Part shown: in pieces, positions 34,465 through 45,813 of the stretch | Layout: the number at the start of each line of letters is the position of its first letter | Position numbering within the stretch: the first letter of the stretch is position 1 | Assembly (NCBI RefSeq): GCF_020509005.1 | Contig: NC_063013.1 | Location: 6,882,001-6,946,000 of the forward strand | Direction of reading: 5' to 3' | From: Fulvia fulva | Lineage: Eukaryota; Ascomycota; Dothideomycetes; Mycosphaerellales; Mycosphaerellaceae | DNA length: 64,000 nucleotides | Made by a program: the position numbers and the translations under genes | The notes under the pieces: model-generated | Databases searched by the model: none | What the model was told of the DNA's origin: nothing | What the model saw: the letters and a program-made list of their open reading frames with translations, nothing else

Positions 34465-34537
34465 GAGGTAGTAGCGGTCCCAGGTAGTAGAGGAAGTAGC
34501 GATCCCAGGAAGTAGCGATCTCAGGAAGCAGCGGCCC
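34465..34537. repeat. Short tandem repeat, AGTAGCGATCCCAGGA units
   Basis: Four imperfect units around GGAAGTAGCGATC/TCCCA. Adjacent to the minisatellite at 34257. Confidence 0.6.
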
Positions 34538-34997
34538 TAAGAGAAGCCACGAACGTGAAGACTTCGACCTCCCCCAAATGCACAAGACCAAGCCTGCCAT
34601 ATCTATCAACCCGTCAGCACAGAATCAACAGCACTGAACAACCGACTCTGCAAGGCAGGGCCCGGCATATGTGATGAGACCAAAAATGCGCTTTCAGACC
34701 TCATCGTGTCCTATTCGAGTACACGACATAATCAACCAGAGCCCCATCGTCCTGTACAAATAGATCCAGATCTCCCACACGAAGATCCAGTCGAAGTGGC
34801 AACGCCGTTCCTCGGTCGCTACCTTTTCATCAAGTCAACCACATGCAGATGCAAAAAATAGATGTCTAATGCAAAACTCAGGTCACCGTCACCTTCCCTT
34901 CTTCCAACTCGCGCGATTGTGACGCCCTTGAAGACGTTCTCAACTCGAAATGATGGCGATGCACGATGGTAGCCACAAGGATCCCAGTGTCGATGAT
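34538..34997. other. No recognisable gene
   Basis: 3' flank of the carnitine acetyltransferase gene; nothing seen. Confidence 0.4.
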
Positions 34998-37130
34998 CTA
35001 GAGCCTCGCCTTCGGCTTCTCGCTTGCCTCGGCCTCCATAACCGCACGAATATCCTGCGCAGCCTCATTGAGGAAGAAAGCCATACGCTCCGCTCCAAGG
35101 TTCTTGCTAACGATGTTGAACTGGACGCTGTTCTCGTTGATCATGTAGGCAATACTGTTGTTCATCGTTAGCATTCCACTTCATCAAATCATCATCTTTG
35201 TCCATGAACTCACCCCCAACCATCATCAATAACCTGCGACCATCCATATCCATTGTAGTACTCCGAGCTGAGTTGCGAAGAGCTGATGTACCAGTTACCG
35301 CTGTAAGCATATGCTGGATCCTTGAAGATCTCGGGAGTGTCTTCGCCGTTCTGTAGGAGCTTCTTCAGACCGAAGAGGTGGCGATCTACACCCTTTCCGT
35401 CGCTGGCGGCCGTGATGTACTCAGTGTGCGCCGAGATTGCCTTGCGGAAGAGCTCGCGGCACTCAGCATCAGTCGAAAGAGGATGTTGCATAGCATTGCA
35501 GAACGCAACGCTCTCATCAGATACAGTTCGGCAAGTCTCGGTTCGTCCTTCCTGAAAGCGGCGGGTGGCAGCAGATTCGTAGGTTGGTCGGCTCTTTCCG
35601 TAGAACTTGAAGTACCCGAGCTGGATCACCATTTGCACGTATGCGTCAGGCGAGCACTTGAACTTCTTCATGAGACCCTTGCCGTAGCCCTGGAATGCCT
35701 CGACGCGGAGTTCGTGCTGGCTCATGAGGCCGACGTGGTGGGTGGTGGCTAGAGCGACGTCGGCGTAGTTCTCACCGGAGAGCTGGAATCGGATAGGCAT
35801 TGGGTCGGGGATGTCGGATCGTAGCTGTGGGTTCTCAAAGTCGAGCTTCTCGTTGAAGATCCAGTGCATGACAGTGTCGTTGAGGCGATGTGTGGGTGTG
35901 CCGTCCATCATGCTGTGTTCGCCGTTGAAGCCAGAGGTACCGTTGTCGTTGACGATCATCTGCACTGGCTTGTCGAACCAGCGGTTTGCGCCGTCTCCGT
36001 GCCAGTATTGGTGCGATCGCTCGTGGAGGGTGATTGGTGTCGCGTCGTCCAAGCAGACTACGAACGATGCAGACTCAATTGCCTCAAGAGTAGCCTTGTT
36101 GCCCGCGTTCGAGTTGATCAGACGCTCGCGCATCTCTGTCCAGTTGTCACGGTTCTCGGTTGTCATGACGCCGACTGCTGGAGCCTTGTCTGCCATCTCG
36201 TACACACGCCTGAATTGGTGTTCTAGCTCTTTCGTGCTCAATTGCTGGCCGTTGTGGTGGGAGGGCACCTTGAAGAAGGCGTTCTTTCGGATGACGAGAA
36301 TGTGCTGGTGGTCTTCGTGGTTGTACTTCACTGGATGGTCGGCTGGCTTCGCTGGGATACGGCATGCGTTGAACATCCAGTAGTACGAGCTCATGGCCAT
36401 GGGTAGCTTCTTCATGTATTCTGGCTCGAGGGATCCGTCGTTCACTTGCTTTGCAAACTCCAGAACGCCAGTCGAAATCGCAGCTGCGCGCTTTGCTGGG
36501 TCTCTTCGTTTCCGGTCATCGCGGTGGCTGTAGAAGTACGAAACGTATGGGACGATTGGGTCACGGTAGCCAAGGTATGCCGCGTTGTTCCACCACTCCG
36601 ACAACCAGTTCTTCACCTTTGGATCCTTCGATCGCTGGAGAAGTCTCTCTTGTAGTGTGTGACCAATAGCGCCGGGCTTCACGAATGCGTCCACAGCCAT
36701 CTTGGTGTTCTCGTACTCGGCAGGGGTGAGGAGCGGGTGGACGGATTTGAGGTATCGTTTCGACGTCGCTTCGAGCGAGGGAACAGGTAAGCTGGGGAGA
36801 GAGTCCTCATATCTGAGCATTGCGCCTTTGGCATGGTCCTCTCGGTAGCCTGCAAGAAAGTGTGCTGTCAGTACGATCGTCGTAATTGTGGTGGATAGGA
36901 TAGCATGCCTTCGGGCAAGCCGCTATTCTTTCGCTTTTGTTGAGGCGCCATATTGATGTGATTCTACAAAGAAGAAGAGAGCATGTCAGTCGGGCACGCA
37001 CTGCTTTATGACGGCAGTTCATGCCGAGTACACAAGATGTGCAGGGCAAACTCACGCTTGCAGCTATCCCTCGGTACACAGAAGTAGAAGCAGAAATGAG
37101 GCCACGCCTTCGCGAAAGCGCCCCGAACAT
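34998..37130 (-). CDS. Carnitine O-acetyltransferase, dual targeted
   Basis: Four exons: 37130-37056, 36963-36909, 36849-35214 and 35154-34998, 640 residues. Transfers acetyl groups between CoA and carnitine so acetyl units can cross organelle membranes. Exon 1 encodes an Arg/Ser-rich amphipathic presequence (FGALSRRRGLISAS) typical of mitochondrial import. A second in-frame ATG at 36951 (MAPQQKRKNSGLPE) would omit it. The C-terminus is ARL, a PTS1 peroxisomal signal. The catalytic His lies in FNGEHSMMDGTP. PTYESAATRRFQEGRTET and YGWSQVIDDGWG are family signatures. Intron 2 (36908-36850) starts GC rather than GT. The layout matches yeast Cat2/Aspergillus AcuJ, where one gene serves mitochondria and peroxisomes through alternative N-termini. 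Confidence 0.92.
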
Positions 37131-37446
37131 GCCAACTGCGCGGTAAGAATAGAGAGGAATTCTCGCGAGAAGATGGCAGGTGTCTCTCCACAGGGTATGA
37201 TGAAGGGAAGAAACAATAAGGATAACCCCCGTCCTCCGCGGTATGGACAGCTCCAGGCGATCTCGAAAGATGCCGTAGCTTGATGGCGGGTTCGGGTGGT
37301 CGGCTGGTCAGAGCCGATGTCGAAGTGAAATGGACCTCGGCAATAGCGATTCGCGTTGATGCGTCCCTGTCTCCTGTCTTCTCACGAGAACAATGCCCTT
37401 GCACTTCACAAGTGTTCTTGTTGACACTTCTGGCCGACGTTCATAT

Positions 37447-37476
37447 GAAGAAGAAGAAGAAGAAGAAGAAGAAGAA
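37447..37476. repeat. (GAA)10 microsatellite
   Basis: Ten perfect GAA units upstream of the carnitine acetyltransferase gene, in a region with no recognised gene. Confidence 0.9.
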
Positions 37477-38284
37477 CACCGTCGGAGTCGCAACTCTCAC
37501 TCAATCTCCGCTTCTCACGTCCCACAGCTCGTGCTCTTCCAACGGCTCGTGACGCGACGCACAGCAGACCAGACCCCACGGAAGTGTCGGCCAACCCTGG
37601 GCCGATAGTGTCTCGAAAACGAAAATCTGGAGTCGATGTGGAGCGTGGATTCCTCTTTGTTCCGAGAAAAGGGCGAACGTCTTTTGCAGATTCAACAGCC
37701 AGAACCGAGGGTCAGCGTGGTGAAGAATATGGACTGTCGGCTATGGTAGAAATGGTTGACTGTTTTTCTCGGGCTTGGACGGAGACTTATTATGGCTGCA
37801 CTCCTGAATCCCGGATGGTCCAAGGTATTCAAAAGGGGATCCTACTTGGCGTTTGTTCCCCGAAACGTATCACGTGGGTTGGTTGTTAGTGCTCAAGGCT
37901 GAAGTGAGGTCCTGGGCCGGAGTGATGTGAAGGCATAGAATACTGGCAGGCGATTGCACCAAGTGAAGATGCGCTGTCGTCTTGCCAAGTGTAGCACGGT
38001 CAAGCGGGGGTTTCATCGAAAGCCTTGTTCAAGTGACAAGGTATGCCGGAAGCACTCGCGCTGTGGTCTGCGTTGTGTGTTACGCGATGATTGGATGCAA
38101 TGTCCAGGAGTACGACGTGTCAAGTGAAGCATGCCACCTGGCATCGCTCTGAACGGAAAGGAATCTTGAACCGTGGTAAATCTACAATGTAGGTACAGAA
38201 GCTCTATGCATCAAGCCTCCTTCAGCATACACAGCTGAACCCTGCTGTCGCACTTTTTACACCGGCTCCTCAGCATGCAACCCT
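37477..38284. other. No recognised gene apart from a small Cys-rich frame
   Basis: Spacer between two minus-strand metabolic genes. Open frames exist but without motifs; see the Cys-rich frame at 37969. Confidence 0.4.
37969..38127 (+). CDS. Possible small Cys-rich protein
   Basis: 52 codons with seven Cys (positions 3, 8, 20, 26, 32, 36 and 45) and many Lys/Arg, resembling a mature defensin-like peptide. No signal peptide lies in front in the same exon (a stop is 11 codons upstream). A secreted product would need an upstream exon, which was not found. An AAG|GTATGC inside could be a donor. Low confidence; may be chance. Confidence 0.25.
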   Translation: MRCRLAKCSTVKRGFHRKPCSSDKVCRKHSRCGLRCVLRDDWMQCPGVRRVK

Positions 38285-39498
38285 CTACTGGTTGCTCTGT
38301 GCCCACTTCTCACCCTTCTCGATGTTGCCCTTGAGGTCCTTGAGGCACTTGTCGAGGAGACCCTGCTCGTACTCGTTGACCTTGCCAACTGGGTGAATCT
38401 CCTCAACACCGTTTGGTCCGAGGGTAACGCTGGATGAGAAGTAGGTGACGCCCTGGTCCTTGTAGAGAGGCGAGTCAACGAAGGTCTGCTCAACAACGCC
38501 CTTCTGGCCTTGAGCGGCCTTGAGGAGCGATTCAGTGAAGCGGGCACCGGCCATGGCCATGGAGAGGGTAGCGGAACCAGCACCATCCTTAGCCTTGACG
38601 ACCTCGTCACCACCGAACTGCACGCGCCTGACGTACTCGTCGCGTTCAGCACCCTGGAGATCGTGGCCAGACTGGCTGAGGAGTGGGACAATGGTCTCGC
38701 CAGAGTGTCCACCAACAACGACAATGTTCTCGTTCGCTGGGTCGGTGTTCTTGATCTGAGAGATGAATCGTGATGCGCGAACGACGTCAAGGGTGGTCAC
38801 ACCGAAGAGCTTCTTTGGGTTGTAGACACCGGCCTTCTTGAAGACCTCAGCGGTAATTGGGACGGTGCTGTTCACTGGGTTGGAGATGATGAGCATGTTG
38901 GCGTCTGGGGAGTGCTGGGCGGCAGCCTTTGCGAGGTCGCGGACGATCGAGGCATTGGTGTTGAACAGGTCTGTACCATCATATCAGTATTGCCAGCATC
39001 GCAGTTCGTAGCGAATTTCCATACCATCACGGGTCATGCCTGGCTTGCGTGGAACACCAGCTGGGATGACAACGATCTCAGCGCCCTTCAAGCAAGCAGC
39101 GAGACCCTCTGGCGTTGGCTCGTAGCCAGTGACCTTGCGCGCGTTCAGCCATTGTACCGTATTCCTATCCTTTCATCCATTCTTACAGTGCTCTTCATGT
39201 TGATGTGGCCGACATCAGCGGCAACACCTGGGCCGCCCTTGATGTCGTAAAGTGCAAGCTCAGTGACTCGTGGGTTGAGCTTGAGGAGGAGGGACAGCGG
39301 CTGGCCGATACCACCACCGGCACCGAGGACGACGACCTTGGAGAGCTGGAGACATCCTCATGTAAGCTCTCAATGGCTTCGTGATGATCGTCAGTTGATG
39401 GTTCTCTTGATACTCACGTCGGCGGCTGTGGCAGAGAAAGCTCTGCGCTGGAAGGCACCACCCAGCACGGACTGCGAGACCTTGCGTGCGGCGAACAT
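38285..39498 (-). CDS. mdh1: Malate dehydrogenase, mitochondrial
   Basis: Four exons: 39498-39418, 39345-39187, 39133-39025 and 38970-38285, 344 residues. Introns are 72, 53 and 54 nt, GT-AG. The presequence ([24 protein letters not shown]) fits mitochondrial import. [19 protein letters not shown] binds NAD. The malate-binding loop reads [31 protein letters not shown] and the active-site His in [16 protein letters not shown] are conserved. Interconverts malate and oxaloacetate in the TCA cycle and the malate-aspartate shuttle. Neighbour of carnitine acetyltransferase on the same strand; both support carbon and redox flow between mitochondria and peroxisomes, though fungal neighbours are not necessarily co-regulated. 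Confidence 0.96.
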
Positions 39499-39814
39499 TG
39501 TACTGTAGATGTGGTGTGGGAGGAAGTGAGTGATGTTGCGATGATGTAGTCGATGCAATGGACGAAGGAAAACAACCTGGAACTGAGAGCTCTCAACTTG
39601 AAGTTGTCGTTGGGTCCGAGCTCGCCTTTCAGTCCGTCTACCGCCGAGGCGCGTTGAAACATTCTCTTTGTGTAACGACAGCAGTTCGTCTCATGCCAGG
39701 TATTGGATATCAAGGGCAGAACTCAATGAGGACGGCACACCATGATGTTCGAGTGACTCGCACCTGCTTCGTGTAACGCCTTCCTTCTATCTACACCTAT
39801 CAACACCACCCTCA

Positions 39815-41044
39815 TCAACTCCACGCCACAGTAACCCCCTTCTCAATACTCTCATTCGCCAACTCAATCACCCTAATGACATTTCGCGACTGCTCCGGCT
39901 TCACAGCAACCTCCCTCTCCCCTCGAATCGCAGCAACAACATCCTTATAGTAGTCCAAATACGAGCCCTGCTTACTCGGCACCTTCCTATCGAACTTGAC
40001 GCTTGTCTGACTACTCGGCTTTTCGAACTTCTCATCAATGTCTTTCCGAGTCGTGAGGTATCCATGATACCGCTCTGGCTCTACGCCGAAGGTGGGATCT
40101 GTCGGCTTAAGGCCATTCTCGAGGAGATGCTCGATTTGCATATCTTCGCCGTTCTGCAAAATGCGTTAGCGATGCTGTCTTTGTTCGCTGGACACTGTCA
40201 TACCTTGATGAACACCCCCTTCGTCCCTCTAACCCAAAACTTCAACGCAAGATGCTGCCCAATGGGCGCAACGACAGTCGTCTTGATCGTACTGATCAAA
40301 TCTTTATGCCCACCACTGTACTGCAGCACAATCGTAAAGGAATCATCCGACTTCGTCAGTAGGGTTCTACTGAATGCTGTCACAGACTTCGGCAGCCCAA
40401 AGAGCTGCAGCGTTTGATCAATCGAATGGCTCCCAAGTCCATACAACAGTCCATCACCAGGTCGTGGTTCACGGTCACTATGGATCCAAGGTGGATTATC
40501 GACGTCGTAGTGGTTGGCGAACTCTGTGATGCGGCCGAAGATGCCTTGTCGGATGTAATTCTGAACTGTGCGGAAGTCGGAGTCGTAGCGGCGGTTTTGG
40601 TAGCAGGTTAGGATCTTGTTCTGCTTTTTGGCTACGGCAATGAGGTTGTCGGCTTCGGCGCTTGTTATGGTGAAGGGTTTCTCGACGACGACTGTCTTAT
40701 GTCAGCCTGCAGCATATACCTCTCCGAGCGAAGCTTGAGATACCATGCTTTCCAGCTTGCAGCGCTTGTTCAGCAAGCTCGGCGTGTGTGTCGTGTCCAG
40801 TGCACACAATCACCAGCTCGATATCTCCATCGCCAAAGAAGGCCTTGGCTGTTCTGTAGTGTTGGACATTGGGATGGTCTACAGTGCAATGCTTGCCACT
40901 TTCGACTTTCGACTTGTCCTCTGGCGCTTCAGCTCGTTGCAAGAAGGCGTGGACTTCGAGATCTGGGTTCGGGAGGATGAAAGGAAGGTGGAAGATCTTG
41001 ACAGATGAGCCATACCCTACCAGGCCGACTTTGATGGGAGCCAT
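39815..41044 (-). CDS. Gfo/Idh/MocA-family oxidoreductase
   Basis: Three exons: 41044-40744, 40691-40204 and 40153-39815 (introns 52 and 50 nt), 375 residues from MAPIKVGLVGYG. The N-terminal Rossmann fold has VGLVGYGSSVKIFHLPF and IELVIVCTGHDTHAELAEQA. The family hallmark EKP appears as VVVEKPFTITSAEAD, split by intron 1. The second domain begins CYQNRRYDSDFRTVQNYI and includes GLLYGLGSHSIDQTLQLFG, the region with the substrate-site His. NAD(P)-dependent sugar or related dehydrogenase; substrate unknown. Typical of cytosolic fungal enzymes of this group. Not obviously linked to its neighbours. Confidence 0.9.
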
Positions 41045-41425
41045 GCTGAGCGAGGTATACTTTCCAGTCAAGTCATTGTAGTTTTGTAGATGCAGCTCGG
41101 ACAGCTTGCTCCGCAGTCGTTTAGCCTAAAGCTTGACGCGGCCGCTTTCTGAATGCGAAGGTGTGCTATTAGTGCTCTATGTCAACAATGCGTGACGTGT
41201 TAGTGATTCCAGCTGGGCGAGATATCGACAAGATAGTTGGTCTCGAATCTTGAAGTGCAAGTCCGGCCTGCCACTGCATGCTCGCTGTCGATACTGCTGA
41301 AGGCATATCATGGCCCACTAGTGCACACGAGATGCGTGGAAGGCAACTTTTCTGTTGTGCTCGCGTTTCCGAGGAAATGGGGAGGTTGTACAGTGTTGTA
41401 CCATGTCTTTGATGCTAGTGGTATG
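41045..41425. other. No recognisable gene
   Basis: Upstream region of the oxidoreductase gene and 3' side of EMC7; nothing seen. Confidence 0.35.
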
Positions 41426-42180
41426 CTATCTCCTCCTCGCGCTACCACCATCTGAATTGCTATCAGCGGCAGGAGCTTTCTTACCAGCCATCCAGCCAGC
41501 AAGATCGAAGTTCTGGAGCTGGTTTGCTGCGCCTTGTGAGCCCATGAGCGGTGACTTTTTCTGCATCTCCTCGAACTCTGCCTTTGCTTCCGGGTCCACT
41601 GTACAGTGTTAGTAGAACTCAATGCCGCAGGATCACCACTGCATAACGTACTGTTCTCCATCAAGTATGGCATGCCAAAGATCAAGACCACAGACACCAA
41701 GCCCATCAAGATCATAGGACTCTTCAAGAAGCTCATCACACTGAATCCACCTCGTGTCTGATAAAAGTCCTTCTGTCCCAACGGCCTTACAGCCACGGTG
41801 AGATCCTCCTTGCCCGTGCCATAAGATGGCCCCTTGTTACTCCACTCATTCCCTCTGAATGTCTGCCATGCTTCTACCGTCTGTGTACTCTCGCCCTCCT
41901 TCTGCGTGACATCGACCCGGAGTGGTGGGAAGAAGTAGTCCCGGGAATGTATTGTGAGGAGGTAGCTTGCATCTGGCACGTCTGGGAATACGAAAGTGTC
42001 ATCGCGCCGCATCAGTGCATCGTATCGTACTCCGGGTGGTCCTAGTAGGACCGCGTGGGATGACGATGGGAGTGTCTGAGGGTTCGGGAGGAGTTGTGAT
42101 GATGGTATCGAGACTGTCAGGCGGGCGGCGGTTGAGAGGGCAGCGCATACGAGCAGCACGAGGCTCTTGGGTGCGAACAT
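41426..42180 (-). CDS. EMC7: ER membrane protein complex subunit 7
   Basis: Two exons, 42180-41652 and 41598-41426 (53-nt intron, GTACGT...ACAG), 233 residues. Signal peptide SLVLLVCAALSTAARL. A lumenal beta-sandwich (DUF2012) carries AVLLGPPGVRYDALMRRDD, TFVFPDVPDASYLLTIHSRD and FPPLRVDV. One TM helix (SPMILMGLVSVVLIFGMPYL) is followed by a short cytosolic tail with MDPEAKAEFEEMQKKSP and a basic end (GGSARRR). EMC inserts tail-anchored and multi-pass proteins into the ER membrane. Without the intron the frame stays open for 56 codons of unrelated residues, so the intron is needed to reach the conserved tail. Confidence 0.92.
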
Positions 42181-42533
42181 TACGGAGATTGGTGAACTTT
42201 AGTGGGAGGGTTGTACCGCATCGCAATGAATTGCTATTCGAGGTATACTTTGGTCTGAAGTGTCCGTGCGCCGAAAACTCCACTCAAGCCGAGCGACTTT
42301 CCCCGTCACCTTCCAGGTTTCACTTCACCTCAATCATCACGTCGATACGCACTTTCACATGTATCATCTACTAGTCTGATTCCGCCAAGAAAGTATCGCG
42401 ACGTTGTGGAAGCTTCTTCAGATTGCACTGGCCTACAAAGTACTGCTTCTCCTACATGTACTACACCTGGTCAAAGTCAGATGGCTTCATCAAACAGTGG
42501 CATGAGGCAACCAGGGCCCAGGGGGGAGCTGGT
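42181..42533. other. Promoter side of EMC7
   Basis: No gene seen before the MITE-like element. Confidence 0.4.
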
Positions 42534-42919
42534 GTGTGCGAATAACGTTCCTCGCACGCATATTCGCGCGTGCGATGCCAAGACCATAATCTAGTATAGC
42601 GATAGCTCGCATTATCGCATGCCGTTACTGGTATAGTAGTAACGACGGTGACGACGGTAAAGGTACCCTTTGTACGGCCTTATTTTATTACTTCTAAAAC
42701 GACGCTATGTCGTCGCTACCGATAGCTTGCTTACGACGTCGCTATCGCTTTCTAGGAAAATCTTTTAGCCTTAGGCAGCAAGCCGGACGAAGGACCGCCT
42801 AGGAGTGAGCAGATATCTACGTCCTTCGGGGGTAATCGGCCTCCTTCGGCCGAGATCGAGGTATATGCGAAGGACGTTAATCGCACGCGAATTGCGAGCG
42901 AAGAACGTTATTCGCAACA
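42534..42919. mobile_element. MITE-like element with terminal inverted repeats
   Basis: About 386 bp. The left end GTGTGCGAATAACGTTCCTC (42534-42577) and the right end (42880-42919) are imperfect inverted repeats of about 40-44 bp; read inward, the right one starts GTGTTGCGAATAACGTTCTTC. No coding capacity, with a TpA-rich core that looks RIP-affected. No clean target duplication was identified. Confidence 0.6.
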
Positions 42920-43812
42920 CTCGCATTCTCGCACTACTCCACCTTGCAGGCAACCCATACCGGTTTCTTATAAAAATGCTGCGCGGATGCCGTGATGAGG
43001 CCATTTGCGAGACTACCTTACCCGCCAGTAGGTCTCGTGAAGCAGGCGACTATCCTAGACATCTGCCTGAACGGAATCGATGCTAATTTCGATATGCAAT
43101 CAAATCAAGTGCAGTCTCTATTCATAGTCTTGCGACTGTCCCAACTCCAAAAACGACTTTGGACTTGTGATAAGACCGCCTGGCATATTTTGACAAGGCC
43201 CGAGTCGCAGACATACTCTGCAACATCTTCCGCAGGTGTAACCTCGTGTTTGATGCTACAGATGGATACAAACGAAAAATGAAGTAATTATGCCGTGGTA
43301 GAAGAAGACTGCCAGAGGACCGCGTTGTTGCAGCATGATACCGTGTGGCCGACTTTCTCAGGGTCGGCCTGCTTGTATCACCCTGGTCGCAGATCCAGAC
43401 TTGAGGCTTATTGCCCAAAATAGGATCCTTGATGAAGTATGTTGACTTCGTCAGCCTCGGTAGTCTCGGGTCATGTATTCATCATTCCACCTTCAGTACT
43501 GCGCCGACTGGACCACGAATCAGACGAGGTGTGATGGCCGCGATAAACGGAGCATCGTTCCGTCTCGTGTCATTGTTCTAGACTGACCCTCCTGCGGACG
43601 CCTGATCCTAGCCTGCGGGTATGGATCTAAAATCTGCTTTGCTTTGGCACGACATTGCACATCAAGGATACGAGCTTGGCGGGAGAGGGCGAGAAACCAT
43701 ATAAGGCATGACTGTGGACTCCAGAAGAAAAGCATCAAAACAGCGCGACTGACAGCCACAGTACCAGATTCAGCAAACCTTACTAAATCCTCAACCAACC
43801 ACAAATATCAAG
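42920..43812. other. No recognisable gene
   Basis: Promoter region of the secreted-protein gene; the last 60 nt are A/C-rich leader-like sequence (CCAACCACAAATATCAAG before the ATG). Confidence 0.4.
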
Positions 43813-44367
43813 ATGTTCTCCAACGTTGCCTCGACCCTCGCCTTCAGCCTCGGATTGGCCTCCATGGCATCAGCAGCAGCAGTTGCAGCACCCCAAAGCG
43901 ACAGCGGAGACAATCTCTGGCACATCTCGGGCTTTGACGCCCGCTGCGCCAACGCCCGCTGCCAGTACTCCTTCCAAATCACCAGCTATGGTGATGATGA
44001 CATCCCTGGCTTCTCGGCCTCTTGCCAGACAACGGGCATTTCACGCAACGACCAGACTTGGAGGCCCTGCACCGTTACCTATGGCAGCTCTGATGGTGTG
44101 CAGAGTGTGAAGGTGTACCTGCCGCTCACTCCCCTGAGGCCAAACAGCCCAACCCAGTTCCGCATCCGGGCTGCATTCAGCGACAGGTGAGTTACTTTGT
44201 GACTTTTTGATGAGTATTCCGCTGATAGTAAATTCTGTAGCGATCGTGTCACGTACTACACTGCTTCTCTGAACGGCAGCTACAATGGCTGGCGCGACAC
44301 CAGCAGGCGCGGTAGCGACGCTGGCAAATTCGACATGTATCCAGCAGCCTCCGCAGCTGTTGCTTAG
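43813..44367 (+). CDS. Small secreted protein, Alt a 1-like (tentative)
   Basis: Two exons, 43813-44186 and 44241-44367 (54-nt intron), 166 residues. The signal peptide FSNVASTLAFSLGLASMASA ends at AAAVAAP. The mature part has four Cys and alternates beta-strand-like stretches: LWHISGFDARCANARCQYSF, GFSASCQTTGI, WRPCTVTYGSS, FRIRAAFSDSDRVTYYT. The W-I-x-x-F-x-A-R opening and Cys spacing recall the Alt a 1/Aa1-like beta-barrel family of secreted fungal proteins, some of which act at plant surfaces. This is a guess from layout, not a match. It lies beside the transposon-rich block. Confidence 0.75.
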
Positions 44368-44645
44368 GGGCTGTATACAGTCGCCGTCACCGTATTGGCG
44401 AGAGCGTGTAATTCATAGATTGGGAGAAGGACCGAGAAGTGAAAGGATGAGACGTTGTGACACTAAGACGTTTTGGCAATCGCGCATGTGCATAGCGGAG
44501 CTGTGCTTCGCTCTAATTCCATATCCATCACTCTCATCTTCATCTAACAGCTCGTTCCCGAACAACTTCTCAGCGCGCTTTCTGCTGACCCGCATCTCGC
44601 ATCCTAAACCTGACTCTGAGTCTGACCTCAACCGACCCGCGCGAC

Positions 44646-45813
44646 ATGGCGTCCACCGGCTTGGCCAAGGCCTACTTCGAGAAACTGCAGGAAGCAGAGC
44701 GACAGATCTTCGAGCTCACAGAGACCGTCGCCGAGAGGGACAAGCAATGGACAGAGTTGAACAACTCCATGAAGACAGAAGATGGTTGTGGCTCAGCGCC
44801 ATCGAAGGACGATGAGACGGAGCGCGACCTGCGCGCACAGCTGAACGCCCCCGAGAGGGAGGCAAACCACCAGGACTAGCTCACTCGACTCCAGAAGAAC
44901 GAGCCTCACTTACACACCAGTTCGACCAATGGTGCCAAGTCTCGCGACATGACCCAGGAAGTGCACAAGCTGCGAGGTGGGCTTGGCGCTGAGAAGGCCA
45001 GATCCAAGGCGAGCCACGACCAAGTCTTTCAACTGCGCAAGTGGATGTCTGATCGCGACCGCACTATCACCAAATCGCTGGCAGACAAGGAGGAGCTGCG
45101 GAAGCAAGCGGCAGGACGTGACCGCAAGATCACGAGCTTGACCAACCCAGGGTCATCGCAGCCCGGTGAGCCAAGGTAGGCTGGACGAATACCCTTGAGG
45201 TAGCGTACGCTGATGAGAAATCACGGTGCAAAGCGCAAGAGAACCAACGAGCACACTTCCCAGAACTGTCCAGCCAGCGGCAATGCACCCGTGTCGCGAT
45301 ACAAATTTCCGCTGCCGCCACCACCTGCTGCATTGGTGAGCAACTACTCGACTCGATCTCCGCGCGACACCCCTCGGGGGGTGCCATCTGCCGCACCACC
45401 GCCACCACCACCGACCAGTCGCACCACTCACTCAGGTCTTCCCTACGCACTACCGAAGAACTTGTCATCACTGCCGACAGGTCCTCGTGGAGCCTACCAA
45501 GGTACCCCTACCGCACCGAGGGTCATGACACTACAGCTGACACACATCCGCGCGACCTCCTCTCCACCAGATGCCAAGGTCATACAGGAAGGTCGCCGAG
45601 TAACTGTCGCCGGGTTTCCCAAGGCCACCGAGATCAGCAGGTACATGAGTCCCTTTGACATGCCAGTGCAGCAGTGCAAGATGTGTGGATCTGGGACGTT
45701 CGAGCTGACGTTCGCGGATGCGGCCAGAGCACGAACTGCCATGGACCACATGAATCAAAGCGCTGTAAGTCTTGTCTGAGGAAAGTCTTTGTCAGATGCT
45801 AACCGTCTCGTAG
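44646..45813 (+). pseudogene. Coiled-coil / RRM gene, stop codon and lost 3' end
   Basis: The ATG at 44646 opens a heptad-rich coiled coil (KAYFEKLQEAERQIFELTET) to a TAG at 44877 where Gln is expected (QD*LTRLQ). The frame then continues with more coiled coil (RDMTQEVHKLRGGLGAEKA). An intron at 45176-45217 (GTAGGC...GATGAG) joins a Pro-rich linker to an RNA-recognition-motif-like domain (GRRVTVAGFPKATEISRYM, GTFELTFADAARARTAMDHM). The next donor at 45765 (GTAAGT) leads to an acceptor at 45812-45816, after which a hAT element begins, so the end of the RRM and the stop are missing. C->T at the stop is RIP-like. The intact gene would have encoded an RNA-binding protein. Confidence 0.7.

Noticed and set aside
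37393..37608. Glu-rich or Lys-rich proteins across the GAA repeat
   Set aside because: Open only because the (GAA)10 repeat has no stops in these frames; no motif on either side.
34998..39498. Carnitine acetyltransferase and malate dehydrogenase as a metabolic gene cluster
   Set aside because: Only two genes, more than 1 k apart with separate promoters; adjacency alone is not evidence of a cluster.
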